This document shows, one piece after another, positions 33,605 to 42,646 of a stretch of 64,000 nt of DNA. Made by a program: the position numbers and the translations under genes. The stretch comes from Pseudomonas silvicola (GTDB lineage Bacteria; Pseudomonadota; Gammaproteobacteria; Pseudomonadales; Pseudomonadaceae). The stretch spans positions 5,000,001-5,064,000 of the forward strand of contig NZ_CP093280.1 of NCBI RefSeq assembly GCF_026651855.1, read 5' to 3'. Each line of letters opens with the position of its first letter. Position 1 is the stretch's first letter. The notes under the pieces were generated by a model, which was not told where the DNA came from, searched no databases, and saw only the letters and a list, made by a program, of their open reading frames with translations.

Positions 33605-34369
33605 TCAATGGGGACTGAAACCACCGTGCAACCGCGAAAGTGACTGAAGGATCTTCTGAGAGTCAGATGGATACGGTTGCCCTTCGATCCAGCGCTTCAG
33701 CTTCAAGCCGGTAAGCTCTTTCAGATGCTCAGTCTTCGCTTCATGGAACACAGGTACTGAATCCATGGCGTAGGATTCGGTGGCAACCACAAGCTCTTTG
33801 GCATGCTTGGCTTGCCAAATAAAATGGCTAAACATCAACTCCATATGAATCCACGGAGACCCCGTTTTGTCTTCGTTTTCGATCGAGTTCTGTGTTGACA
33901 GCGAATGGTCGGTGTTCAAGAAGAACAGTGCAGTGGAATCGCTAATCATTTGCTGCAGAGCCGTCGCCAGGATCATGTACACATGGGCGGTCGAGCGATT
34001 GCGCAGGTCGTAGTGATAGCGAGTAGTGCCTTCGATTTTGCAGTGTTTCTCATCGATTGCCTTCAGAAGGTCGTACGCCGAGCCCCAAACCGTAGAGTCG
34101 ATGAAGGCTGTTATCCCTTTCTTTTTCAGATCCAGAGCGAGCTGGATCGCCAAACCTTGATCTCTGGAGGAATGGGATATGAAGATGTCGCATTGTTGCG
34201 CCGGGAATAGATGCTTGATGACGGTTTTGGCATCAATGCTGACATTGTCTTTCAACAAATAATTTTTAAGCTTGATTGTGAAGGTTTCAAGGGTGCGCTT
34301 GAAGTCCGCTACCTCGTCGGTGAGTGAGAAGTGTTCAGGGTTGATCTCAATATTGAATCCGTATTCCAT
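33605..34369 (-). CDS. TIR-domain protein, short type (cassette A, gene 3)
   Basis: A 254-residue protein. An N-terminal helical/beta region of about 55 residues is followed by a TIR domain: CDIFISHSSRDQGLAIQLAL, ITAFIDSTVWGSAYDLLKAI, ALFFLNTDHS and SPWIHMELMFSHF, with the probable NADase Glu in W-x3-E-L. Its closest relatives in the window are the genes at 42647 (also 254 residues) and 38372. It starts 7 bases after the SLOG gene and is therefore the third gene of a minus-strand TIR-SLOG-TIR operon. Confidence 0.88.
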   Translation of the reverse strand: MEYGFNIEINPEHFSLTDEVADFKRTLETFTIKLKNYLLKDNVSIDAKTVIKHLFPAQQCDIFISHSSRDQGLAIQLALDLKKKGITAFIDSTVWGSAYDLLKAIDEKHCKIEGTTRYHYDLRNRSTAHVYMILATALQQMISDSTALFFLNTDHSLSTQNSIENEDKTGSPWIHMELMFSHFIWQAKHAKELVVATESYAMDSVPVFHEAKTEHLKELTGLKLKRWIEGQPYPSDSQKILQSLSRLHGGFSPH

Positions 34370-34376
34370 TTACTGG

Positions 34377-35015
34377 TTATCCTTTACCGAAAGTATTGCC
34401 TGGATCGTGTCTGGGTTTCGAAGGTTTCAGTGAGAGATTTCGTTCGCTGTTTAGCCCGATTCCCAGACCATGGGTGAACAGGCCAACGTAGTCGAGCAGC
34501 TCGTCGTAGTCTTTTCCGTCGGGTGTGAGCACAGGATCAATCGAAGCAGATGCGCCACCGGGGCTGCGGAGCGCGATCACATTTGCTCCGGAATGATCCT
34601 TTCTAAACTGCTTGTGCTCGTCGAGGATACCTTGTTGGCCGCCGATGAAGACCGCGGCCTCAAACTGGTTGTGGCGGAACATGGCTCTTCTCATGAGCTC
34701 CAGGCTTGACTGCCGGTCTCCGGTTGAAACTACTTCAACCAAGTTTCCAAACCTGAGGTTCACCTTCGGAGCTTCCGTTGCGAAGAATTTCGACTGGTAG
34801 ATCGTTACGGCAGCTCTGTTGTCGATCCCCAGATCCTCGCATACCGCGAGAATGAGAGGGGAAATTGTGGGATGACCACCAAATACGAGGTATTTACGAC
34901 CCAGTACGGTATATAGGAATGTCCGAAGCGCCGCCTGGATCAGCATCGGATCACATTGTTCATAGAAACTGTTATCACTGCTTGGAACGCTGGCAGAAAG
35001 GAAAATCTTGCCCAT
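34377..35015 (-). CDS. SLOG-domain nucleotide-signal sensor (cassette A, gene 2)
   Basis: A 212-residue protein with a stand-alone SLOG-type Rossmann fold: KIFLSASVPSSD at the start, KYLVFGGHPTISPLILAV (the LOG-like GGHP loop), VTIYQSKFF, and AVFIGGQQGILDEHKQF (the GGxxG loop with the acidic residue). The family is known from TIR- and SIR2-associated conflict systems, where it binds NAD-derived nucleotides. It lies between two TIR genes on the same strand, so it probably senses or modifies what they make. GAGG precedes the ATG by 8 bases. Confidence 0.85.
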   Translation of the reverse strand: MGKIFLSASVPSSDNSFYEQCDPMLIQAALRTFLYTVLGRKYLVFGGHPTISPLILAVCEDLGIDNRAAVTIYQSKFFATEAPKVNLRFGNLVEVVSTGDRQSSLELMRRAMFRHNQFEAAVFIGGQQGILDEHKQFRKDHSGANVIALRSPGGASASIDPVLTPDGKDYDELLDYVGLFTHGLGIGLNSERNLSLKPSKPRHDPGNTFGKG

Positions 35016-35167
35016 ATCGTTGGCCTCTGGTTTAGCTCTTTGGAGGGATGCGCTGGTTCAGGCGTGTGACCGATCTCGAGCTGGTGAGTGATCGCTCACC
35101 ATGATTGCCGGCGGAGACGCTTGCAGGTCAATCTCTGGAAGGATCGTTTCGAACGGGCACGCGGTTC

Positions 35168-36307
35168 CTAATACCAATCTTGGAATCGATGGCCAGCGGC
35201 GTTCGCCTTCACCAAGCGCGCATGCCCATCAAGCCTGTCTCCGAGCCATTGCATGTGGGCTTTCCAGGTTCTTTCTTCGATGCCTTCTTCGTTATAAATC
35301 ACGGCAACTGGAGGCGAGTGCTCCTCCAGCGATGCTTCATAGAATGACTCGCTGGTTGGTACGCGAAGCTCTGGGTAGACAACGATTTCTTCATTTTTGA
35401 CTGAGACCACCAATCCTCTTCGGGACGAAGCGCCCAGCACTTTACCGCCGGCGGCCTCTACCGAAGACGTTAGCTTCCCGACAAGATCCCGGTATCTGAT
35501 CGATACGCTTTTGCTTCGATAGAGCTCAATTTTCTCGAGAATCTCGGTCAAAGCATCCGAGTGAATCAGCCGATCTGCACCGAGATCAGAGTCCTCCAAC
35601 TGGACTTGTCCGCTGATCAAATGGATGTTGGTTGCTTCAACGCCTGGCCACCCAACGCGAAGCATGGCGAGTTTCCTCAACGAAGCCCTTTCGAACTCCA
35701 GCTCAGTCCAGCGGCCTTTGAAGTACCCTGAGCTATCGAGGTAGACGAGTACGTCGGAGTCGCAGAGGCGCTGCCATAGCACCTCTTGGAAGTGCTCTCC
35801 AGGTAAAATCCCGTGCGTGTCGAGGAAAACGTCATACTGCCTCGCACACAGTTCTGAATACAGTTGCAGAGCGGCCTCTGTGGACTCTTTGCGTCGATAG
35901 CTGAGGAACACCCGGCGCTGACGTGGGATCAGCGAGCTTGCCTCCAGGAGACAGCTCGCAAGGATAGCTGGGCTTTGGTTCATCGCAACGCCGTTCAATG
36001 CTCCAAGCTTTCCGGGAAATTCGGCTTTAAAAGTGTCTGGATCCCGCGCAACCGGAACCAGTGGTACTCGGCGGTCAATGAAATGCTCAATGGCCGCCTC
36101 ATCAGTGGCATTGATGCTTGCGCAAAGGGCTGCGCAGCAGCGATCAAGCTTGGGTCGGAAGCGCCTGGGATCTCCCCGAAACAGTGTCACGTCTTCATGA
36201 AGCACTAATCCGAGTTCCGAAACTCGCTCCTCTAGAGCGGCCTCGATCTCATCGGCAATAGCGGCGGGAAAGTCGCCTAGTAGGGCGAGGGAGTAGCGGG
36301 CATCCAT
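35168..36307 (-). CDS. Three-domain TIR protein, long type (cassette A, gene 1)
   Basis: About 379 residues from the ATG at 36307 (GGAAG 5 bases before; a longer frame begins at 36406). Residues 1-130 form an unrecognised alpha/beta domain (YSLALLGDFPAAIADEIEAA). A TIR domain follows at about 130-260: RRVFLSYRRKESTEAALQLY, YDVFLDTHGILPGEHFQEVL, DVLVYLDSSGYF and RWTELEFERA with the probable catalytic Glu. The last 120 residues form a third unknown domain ending HRFQDWY. The gene is first of the cassette; 152 bases separate it from the SLOG gene. Its start faces the plus-strand block, giving a divergent promoter region. Confidence 0.85.
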   Translation of the reverse strand: MDARYSLALLGDFPAAIADEIEAALEERVSELGLVLHEDVTLFRGDPRRFRPKLDRCCAALCASINATDEAAIEHFIDRRVPLVPVARDPDTFKAEFPGKLGALNGVAMNQSPAILASCLLEASSLIPRQRRVFLSYRRKESTEAALQLYSELCARQYDVFLDTHGILPGEHFQEVLWQRLCDSDVLVYLDSSGYFKGRWTELEFERASLRKLAMLRVGWPGVEATNIHLISGQVQLEDSDLGADRLIHSDALTEILEKIELYRSKSVSIRYRDLVGKLTSSVEAAGGKVLGASSRRGLVVSVKNEEIVVYPELRVPTSESFYEASLEEHSPPVAVIYNEEGIEERTWKAHMQWLGDRLDGHARLVKANAAGHRFQDWY

Positions 36308-36630
36308 GAAGCTTCCGAGCCTCTCTATATTGTTGACGTACAAGTGGCGGGCCGGGGACTCCGCACACCCAGTCGCCTGGGTGAGCTCAGTCCTGCCGGT
36401 CAACATGCTAAAAGTGGCGATAGGCTATCATGTATCTAACGCACATGCTCTTGAATGCTGCTAGAAAGGTGCAGCCCTTCCCGTGCTTTCGTCCAGTAAT
36501 CAGCGGTAGACAGATCACAGTTTCCGGTAGCTTGCGGGGCTCACAAAATGGAAACCATAAAATCCGAGATGACCAGGCACGCTCCGTGCGAACATTGCCG
36601 CATCACAGCGCTCTATCTCAAGGAAATCCA
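36308..36630. other. Divergent intergenic region
   Basis: A 323-base gap between the divergent cassette A and the membrane-protein gene. Only a long in-frame extension of the plus-strand gene, lacking a ribosome-binding site, crosses it. It should hold promoters for both units; I could not assign -35/-10 boxes with confidence. Confidence 0.4.
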
Positions 36631-37029
36631 ATGCTGATGAGATTCGACCCTCCAACCCGCATCACCTACATTGCGTTGACCTACGCGATACCTTGCTTGG
36701 CAATGTTAGCGCTATGGATGCAAGACGATTTGACGAATCTAACTGCAGCTCTGACGCTGGGTGTAGCTGCCACCTTGTTTCTTCGAATGGAGTGGATACA
36801 GAACTTCGTCCGGGCTAGGTGGCAAAGTGAGTATGAACAAAAACTGGCGGCCACGGATGCGGCATTGGCTCGGGATGATCTAAGCGCCATAGAGCGTCGT
36901 CGGCTTCAGCGCTATCGTAACCAACTGGCTGGTCGCTACCACCTGGTTACCTTTCCCGCGTTAACCTACAAGCCGATCAATGTCATGGGGTATGTGCTCA
37001 AATTCAGTGTTTACGCGTTCAAGAACTAG
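36631..37029 (+). CDS. Small two-pass membrane protein
   Basis: About 132 residues from the ATG at 36631 (AAGGA 7 bases before). Two hydrophobic segments lie at about residues 10-28 (ITYIALTYAIPCLAMLALWM) and 32-52, followed by a charged helical segment (EQKLAATDAALARDDLSAIE) with heptad character and a C-terminal hydrophobic stretch. I do not recognise the family. It is the first plus-strand gene between the two TIR/SLOG cassettes and could be a membrane partner, but nothing shows this directly. Confidence 0.55.
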   Translation: MLMRFDPPTRITYIALTYAIPCLAMLALWMQDDLTNLTAALTLGVAATLFLRMEWIQNFVRARWQSEYEQKLAATDAALARDDLSAIERRRLQRYRNQLAGRYHLVTFPALTYKPINVMGYVLKFSVYAFKN

Positions 37030-37221
37030 GTTGAGTTTGCTGGATTCTTAGCCTGCGGCTTTTTCGCGAGACCGCTATGCTGCTGGATCACGACTTCAAG
37101 CGCCGCCGGCTACAGGGCATGCTTTGAGAGTCAGGGGCAAGGTCAATTGAGTCACGCACTCAGTGTTCGAGATGGGCAGCAATGCTCACCTCGGCACGCT
37201 CAAGCTTCGAAGGAGCAGGGA

Positions 37222-38079
37222 ATGAGCATTTTTAGTTGGCTGTTCAAAAGGCCCAAGGCTGTCAGCGCTGAAGCCGACCCCGGGTTTCCAGAGCGGCGTC
37301 GCTCAACGCTCCAGGTTTCGCGTGATAAACATTTTTTGACGGTGGAGTCGCTCGACTTTTACGGGTTATATCAGCTGTCCAAGTCAAAGCAATGGGCGAT
37401 TGCGTGGCGCGACTCAGACCCTGCGGCGGGCCGAGGAGGACACCGGGAATCGGGTCTTGGAGCCTACGTACTGGCGGATCTTAGCAGCGGTACAGTCAAC
37501 ATGGCCAGGCCGAACAACGGTCACGTTTCCGACTCCGGTGTTTTCTGCTTGGAGGACTGGCATTTTGGCAGCTCTCTTTCTGGAACATTCAGTGTCTTCG
37601 ATTCAGCGGGAACTGTAATCATCACGAAAGAGCTGACGGCCAATATCTTCACCAGCGGCATTTCTAGGAATGGGAAGTACGCTTTCTGCGCCACAGCAAA
37701 CAGCCCCAGTGCGCATGGCAACAAGGTCTTCCTGTTCGACCTGCTCAAGCGGGTAGAGCTGTATTGCGTCACTCCAGAAGCCGGATGGCCCGAAAGCTAT
37801 GAGGTCGACGAGAAAACGGGAGAACTGATTGCACATTTCAAGGAGGTCGGGAGCTTCCGGTACGACATTGACGGCCAATTCCTAGATGATGATCAACTCG
37901 AGGATGCGAATCTCACCTCGTCTCGGTTTGAGCGCATTCTCCTCTCAGCAGAGAAGGTGCTAGGGGAGGTCGATCTAACAGACGAGCGCGTCGTTGAAGT
38001 CCTGGATGCTGTCCAGCGTGCTAGGTCGCTTGGCGCAGACCAATATCCTGCTTGGAGAGCCACTGCTTTGAAAGTATAG
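37222..38079 (+). CDS. Beta-propeller-like hypothetical protein, interrupted by an in-frame TAG
   Basis: About 285 residues from the ATG at 37222 (AGGAG 8 bases before) to TAG at 38077-38079. The middle has repeated beta-strand patterns (YVLADLSSGTVNMARPNNGH, GTFSVFDSAGTVIITKEL, KVFLFDLLKRVELYCVTPEA) as in WD40/YncE-like propellers. After the TAG the same frame stays open for 43 more codons and encodes a tetratricopeptide-like repeat (38080-38211), so the stop probably truncates a longer protein whose C-terminus began with helices at residues 245-285. Function unknown. Confidence 0.55.
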   Translation: MSIFSWLFKRPKAVSAEADPGFPERRRSTLQVSRDKHFLTVESLDFYGLYQLSKSKQWAIAWRDSDPAAGRGGHRESGLGAYVLADLSSGTVNMARPNNGHVSDSGVFCLEDWHFGSSLSGTFSVFDSAGTVIITKELTANIFTSGISRNGKYAFCATANSPSAHGNKVFLFDLLKRVELYCVTPEAGWPESYEVDEKTGELIAHFKEVGSFRYDIDGQFLDDDQLEDANLTSSRFERILLSAEKVLGEVDLTDERVVEVLDAVQRARSLGADQYPAWRATALKV

Positions 38080-38211
38080 GGGCTCGCGCACGAGCAACTG
38101 GGCCAGTACGCCGAGGCAGTCCCGGTTTACGAAGAAGCGCTTTCTTTGAACCCTAAAATCGGTGTGAAACGTAGGCTCGCTTCTGTGGCGAAGCGGATCA
38201 ACTTTGGATAG
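38080..38211 (+). pseudogene. TPR-like C-terminal extension cut off by a premature TAG
   Basis: In frame with the preceding gene, these codons read GLAHEQLGQYAEAVPVYEEA then LSLNPKIGVKRRLASVAKRI and stop at 38209-38211. The pattern (G-x2-x-Q-x2-Y-x-A-x4-E-A-L-x-L-x-P) is a textbook TPR motif, so this is real coding sequence separated from its gene by a single nonsense codon. Confidence 0.65.
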
Positions 38212-38371
38212 CAGGCACTGAATTCCGGGGTTCAAGCTCTGTAGGCTGGCCGTGGAGGCCGTCCTAGGCCTCCTGCTCATTCGGTTCGAGAAAGCCCGCA
38301 TTGCCGCTATGCGGATCAGGTTCAGGACGTTTCAAAACCTCACAGAAACTACAGATCAGAAGGGATTCAGT

Positions 38372-39211
38372 ATGTATGTAGGGCTTGAGTTGACCGGCTA
38401 TAAAAGCTATAGCCCGGTATCCACGTCGGAAATCCAGAAGTTCAAGGAGCAGGTGCAGGGGCAGTTCAGTGAGGTATCCGACTACCTGGTTGATGTATTC
38501 GAAGGCAGAAGACTCATCGACGCTCACCTGCTGTCGAGGCATATCTTCCCTCAGCAGCACAGGACGCACGTGTTTCTCTCGCACTCCCATGCTGATGAGG
38601 AAAGGGCTATCGAGCTTGCCCTTAGGCTCCGTAACCGTGGCGTCAACGTATTCGTGGACTCATGCATTTGGGGAGCGTCACAGCATCTTCTTGAGAAGCT
38701 GATGGCTTATTACGCAGACCAGAAAGCAGATGGAAAGCCACTCAGTGAGCTGGAAGTAAGCGATCTTTCGGCTGGTGTGCATTTGATGCTGGTAGGTGCG
38801 CTTCAGGAAATGATCGATAGAACGGAGCTTTTCGTGTTCCTGAACACTGAAAAATCTGTTCCCTTGAAGGCTTACGCTGGCTCAGACCGTACATTTTCGC
38901 CGTGGATCTATTCGGAGCTTCAGTTCAGCTCAATGGTGAGACGTCGAGTGCCGGCTCGCCGCAGAGGTCGTAGCCGATCCGTCTTGTCGTTGGAACACCA
39001 GCAAGCCAGACGCTTGCTGCCTGATTTTGCTCACAAAGCCCTAAACTCCCATCTGCCAAAAGTCGACGGTTCAGAGTTCAGTGGCTGGATTGAGCTTTTG
39101 CTCGAAGAGGGCGAGCCTGCTCTTGATAGCTTGTATGGGAGTTTCGGGATACCAGGCCAGTTCAGACGGCTTCGGGCTCAGGCGGCGTCAAGGAGCAAAA
39201 GGCTCTTGTAA
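38372..39211 (+). CDS. TIR-domain protein, short type, third paralogue
   Basis: A 279-residue protein from the ATG at 38372 (AAGGGA 6 bases before). It shares the architecture of the cassette short TIRs: an N-terminal ~60-residue region, then HVFLSHSHADEERAIELALR, VNVFVDSCIWGASQHLLEKL, LFVFLNTEKSV and SPWIYSELQFSSMVRRR with the probable catalytic Glu. A basic segment (RRRVPARRRGRSR) and a helical C-terminus follow. Unlike the two cassettes it has no SLOG gene beside it and lies on the opposite strand, 270 bases before the thsB-like gene. Confidence 0.87.
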   Translation: MYVGLELTGYKSYSPVSTSEIQKFKEQVQGQFSEVSDYLVDVFEGRRLIDAHLLSRHIFPQQHRTHVFLSHSHADEERAIELALRLRNRGVNVFVDSCIWGASQHLLEKLMAYYADQKADGKPLSELEVSDLSAGVHLMLVGALQEMIDRTELFVFLNTEKSVPLKAYAGSDRTFSPWIYSELQFSSMVRRRVPARRRGRSRSVLSLEHQQARRLLPDFAHKALNSHLPKVDGSEFSGWIELLLEEGEPALDSLYGSFGIPGQFRRLRAQAASRSKRLL

Positions 39212-39483
39212 GATGCCTCACCGCATCTACATGGATTGAAAGAGGCATTAGCGTCGGAGGGCCGAGCCAAGGGTTTAGCTGGCAGTTCCACGACACGGCC
39301 CTGTGTTTCCCCATGGCTGGCATGGTGATGTTATCGACTGATGCTTGGTGTAGTCTTGACTGATTCTAACCCTCTCGATGGCAGTTGACCCTAGTTTCGT
39401 AGCGTGCCCTGACTGGGCATGCCAGAGCGAGCAGTGGTCGCTTCGGTATGACGAGGTGGTTGCAAACGTACGGGGAGCAAGGA

Positions 39484-40083
39484 ATGGCACGAAGAACGTT
39501 TTTTTCCTTCCATTATCAGGAAGATATATGGCGTGCCTGGAACGTCAGGAATTGCTGGGTCGTCAACGACGATCGACAATCGGTGGGGTTCTTCGATGGC
39601 AGCGTGTTTGAAGCGTCCAAGAAAGAAGGCGACGACGCGCTCAAAGTCTTCCTCCGGGATGGCCTCAACAACACGTCCGTGACATGCGTTCTAACCGGCC
39701 AGCTCACAGCATCAAGGCGCTGGGTGCGGTACGAGATTGTACGAAGCGTGTTGAAAGGCAATGGGCTATTGGCCGTTGATATTCACGGTTTGAAAAACAA
39801 AGCCCAGGTGACTGGAGTTAAGGGCGCAGACCCATTGGCTGAGGTGGGCGTCTATCGCTCCAACGACAAGATTTTCTTCGCGGAGCTAAAAGGCGGGAGG
39901 TGGGTTAAGTATGCGGACTATACCCTCGCCATCCCGGCCTCTGACCTGTGGTTTGTTGCCCCTACAAGCGACACGGTCGTTCCGCTTTCCAGGCGCTGCA
40001 TGCGGTATGACTTTGTAGCGCAAAATGGCCGAGCCAACATCGCAGGCTGGATCGAGACCGGCGCAGGATTGGCCGGTCGTTGA
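39484..40083 (+). CDS. thsB: ThsB-like TIR protein (Thoeris family, MTH538/DUF1863-type TIR)
   Basis: A 199-residue protein from the ATG at 39484 (GGGAG 8 bases before). It matches ThsB of the Thoeris anti-phage system along its whole length as I recall that family: start RRTFFSFHYQEDIWRAWNVR, middle GLNNTSVTCVLTGQLTASRR, and WVRYEIVRSV with Glu84 in the place of the conserved active-site Glu. ThsB proteins recognise phage infection and make a cyclic ADP-ribose isomer from NAD that activates a SLOG-containing effector. The next gene, 54 bases on, has exactly such a SLOG domain, but fused to patatin instead of SIR2. Confidence 0.88.
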   Translation: MARRTFFSFHYQEDIWRAWNVRNCWVVNDDRQSVGFFDGSVFEASKKEGDDALKVFLRDGLNNTSVTCVLTGQLTASRRWVRYEIVRSVLKGNGLLAVDIHGLKNKAQVTGVKGADPLAEVGVYRSNDKIFFAELKGGRWVKYADYTLAIPASDLWFVAPTSDTVVPLSRRCMRYDFVAQNGRANIAGWIETGAGLAGR

Positions 40084-40137
40084 ACCCTCCGGCTCGATCG
40101 CAGAAACTTTCACTGAAGACTACCCAGGTATTAATTT

Positions 40138-41754
40138 ATGGCACCTACGCAGCGCCTGGCCGGCGTCAGGATCCACTTGTCAGGTTCAAACCCAGAATCG
40201 CGAGACGATGTTGCTGACTTCGTACACAAAATTGCTGCGAAAATCTTTAGCGAAGGCGGCTCGATTGTCCATGGGAGCCACCCTTCACTCATCGCCCCGC
40301 TGCGCAAAGCCTCCGAATCGTTCATTCAGGCAGGCGGGGGTAGGAGCGCACTTACGTTAGTCCGAGCGAAACGCTTCGCCACCGACGAGTACGCCGCCGA
40401 GATTGAGGAACATAGAAAATTCGCATCAGTTGAAATTGTCCCTGCGGATGTTAGCCATGGGCAAGCGGCAGTTGGCTTGACACCCATGCGTGATTGGATG
40501 GCTGACCGTTCGGATGCAGTCATCTGCGTGGGTGGTGCGTGGTGGGACGTCAATAAAGCAAATGCAGGCGTGCCGAATGAGCTGGATACCATGCTCGAGC
40601 TCGGTAAGCCTGGATTTGTCGCCGCTGGTTTTGGCGGTGCGATAGCAGGGTACCTCCAGGAAGATCCGTCTTTGCTATCTCGCCTGCGAAATGGCCTTTC
40701 ACTCGAGGCGAACATCACCATTTCCAATGGCACATCGGTTGAGCAAGTCGTGGGCCTGATCGTCGAGCAATTGAAAAATCTGCCACTTGCCCGTCGCAAC
40801 ATTTCGCAGGGCCGTAACTTCCGCATCTTGGCGCTTGATGGCGGAGGACTCAGGGGCACTTTCACTGCCGCGGTCTTGGCCAAGTGGGACGATATGCTCA
40901 AATCAGGTGGCGGCAACGACCTTATTTCGCATTTTGACCTGGTCGCAGGCACATCCACGGGTGCTATTTTGGCTATTGGGCTTGCCTTGGGGATGAGCCC
41001 CCGAGAAATTTTGGAATTCTACGAAAAGAAAGGCCCACAGATTTTCCCAAAAAATCGAAAGCTGCGGCATTGGCTCAAGTCTAAACATGACTCCGCCACA
41101 CTACGCGGACTGCTGACTGAAGCGTTTGGCGACAAAACCTTGGCGGACGAATCGCGTTGCCGTTTGGTCATTCCTACTGTTAGGGCTAAGCATGGTCACG
41201 CAGAGGCTATTGTCACGCCGCACAGCCCAGATCGGACGGCATATCGTAATATCTCAGCCGTGACTGCGGCGCTGGCTTCTTCAGCGGCCCCCACATATTT
41301 TGATGAAGCCGAATATGATGGGCCGATAACATTGGAAACCTTCCTTGATGGGGGCGTCTGGGCGAACAATCCCATCTTGCCGGCCTTGGCGGAAGCGGTT
41401 CGGTACCTGAAGATCCCCCTAGATCGAATCGACGTTCTGAGCGTTGGAACGCTCACCAGCGAGAGTGATTTCAGTGATCAGTTGGGCAAAGGCAAAGGGG
41501 GATGGGCGCCTCATAGCGTTGATCTCTTTTTTGCCGCCCAAGAACACGGTGCGCTTGCCCTGGCTGAGAGTTTTCTGGGCCCGACGCGGCACCTGCGTGT
41601 TAATCAGCAGACCCCTGCCGAAATCAAGCTTGACGACACCGAGGCTATACAGGAAATGGCCCAGCGTGGCAACGAGGCAGCCAAGGAGCACTTCGCTGAG
41701 GTGCGCTCCAGGTTCCTTGATGGACAACGTGCGGATGCCTGGGAGCGCTTCTAA
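40138..41754 (+). CDS. SLOG-patatin fusion, candidate ThsA-like phospholipase effector
   Basis: A 538-residue protein. Residues 1-215 are a SLOG domain (VRIHLSGSNPESRDDVADFV, GGSIVHGSHPSLIAPLRKAS, SDAVICVGGAWWDVNKANAG then VPNELDTMLE). Residues ~225-480 are a patatin-like phospholipase: oxyanion loop DGGGLRG (234-240), nucleophile Ser273 in GTSTG, and catalytic Asp404 in DGGVWANNP. In Thoeris the SLOG domain of ThsA binds the TIR-made signal and unleashes a SIR2 NADase; here the attached toxin would degrade membrane lipids, as CapV does in CBASS. The domain order is seen; the activation model is inference from the neighbouring thsB-like and TIR genes. Confidence 0.88.
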   Translation: MAPTQRLAGVRIHLSGSNPESRDDVADFVHKIAAKIFSEGGSIVHGSHPSLIAPLRKASESFIQAGGGRSALTLVRAKRFATDEYAAEIEEHRKFASVEIVPADVSHGQAAVGLTPMRDWMADRSDAVICVGGAWWDVNKANAGVPNELDTMLELGKPGFVAAGFGGAIAGYLQEDPSLLSRLRNGLSLEANITISNGTSVEQVVGLIVEQLKNLPLARRNISQGRNFRILALDGGGLRGTFTAAVLAKWDDMLKSGGGNDLISHFDLVAGTSTGAILAIGLALGMSPREILEFYEKKGPQIFPKNRKLRHWLKSKHDSATLRGLLTEAFGDKTLADESRCRLVIPTVRAKHGHAEAIVTPHSPDRTAYRNISAVTAALASSAAPTYFDEAEYDGPITLETFLDGGVWANNPILPALAEAVRYLKIPLDRIDVLSVGTLTSESDFSDQLGKGKGGWAPHSVDLFFAAQEHGALALAESFLGPTRHLRVNQQTPAEIKLDDTEAIQEMAQRGNEAAKEHFAEVRSRFLDGQRADAWERF

Positions 41755-41926
41755 GCAGGAATAGATTCTTAAACAGAGTATTGGGCGTCCGCTTATCTTT
41801 TTTGTCAGATCTCAAACATTCGACCCTGAGCTGGGAAGTGGGTCGGCTCCTCAAACCACGACCCGGGGTTTCGGCTTTCTTCGATCGCTGAAGCACTGAC
41901 GAACTATCACTAGAAGGACTCGTAAC

Positions 41927-42514
41927 ATGGCGTTTTTTACAAAAGCTGAAGCACGTTCAGCTGCGAAGCGGGCAATGAAGAACCGCAGCCTGGTGGACGT
42001 GATCAGCGAGTCAATTAAAGCAAGCAAGCTGGCTACCCAATTCGATGTTTTCTTATCCCACTCTATCAATGACGCCGAGCTTGTGCTCGGGGTAAAGGTA
42101 CTGCTTGAGGACATGGGAAAAAACGTTTATGTCGATTGGGTAGACGACCCTGAGCTTGACCGCAGCCTGGTCAACAAGCACACGGCAGAGAGATTGCGCG
42201 GGCGGATGAACCAGTCCGAGACGCTGTTGTACATTGCCACCGAGAATGCATCAAGCTCGAAATGGATGCCCTGGGAGCTGGGCTACTTCGACGGTCGTAA
42301 ACCGGGCAGCGTATCTATCCTTCCGGTCTTGGAAAAGGCGGATCAGCGCTTTGAGGGGCAGGAGTACCTGGGACTCTATCCGACCGTGGGTAAGGAAAAG
42401 CTGAGTGGCCCGGGCAAGCAGGGCGGAGATCCACCAATGGATGTTGATGCTTTGCGACGAGCGCTGGGAGGCCGAGGGTACCCTCTCGGCGGGATTGGTA
42501 AAATTTACCTTTGA
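41927..42514 (+). CDS. TIR-domain protein downstream of the SLOG-patatin gene
   Basis: A 195-residue protein. A basic N-terminal helix (about 1-40) leads into a TIR domain: FDVFLSHSINDAELVLGVKV, KNVYVDWVDDPELDRSLVNK, SETLLYIATENASSSKW and PWELGYFDGRK with the probable catalytic Glu. This subtype (TIR_2-like, with WELGYFDG) differs from both the ThsB-like and the cassette TIRs. It follows the SLOG-patatin gene by 172 bases on the same strand with AAGGA before its ATG. Multiple TIR sensors per effector are common in Thoeris loci, so it may be a second sensor. Confidence 0.87.
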   Translation: MAFFTKAEARSAAKRAMKNRSLVDVISESIKASKLATQFDVFLSHSINDAELVLGVKVLLEDMGKNVYVDWVDDPELDRSLVNKHTAERLRGRMNQSETLLYIATENASSSKWMPWELGYFDGRKPGSVSILPVLEKADQRFEGQEYLGLYPTVGKEKLSGPGKQGGDPPMDVDALRRALGGRGYPLGGIGKIYL

Positions 42515-42646
42515 TGACCGAAGGCAGCGTTAACGTGATGTGCCTGAAACACCCTGGCGATCCTGAGGCCTATGGTTTAGCTAAGACTGAGGCATTCTGC
42601 GGGGTGGTCATCAGCGCATCGTTTGCTGCTGCCCACGGTTAAGTCG

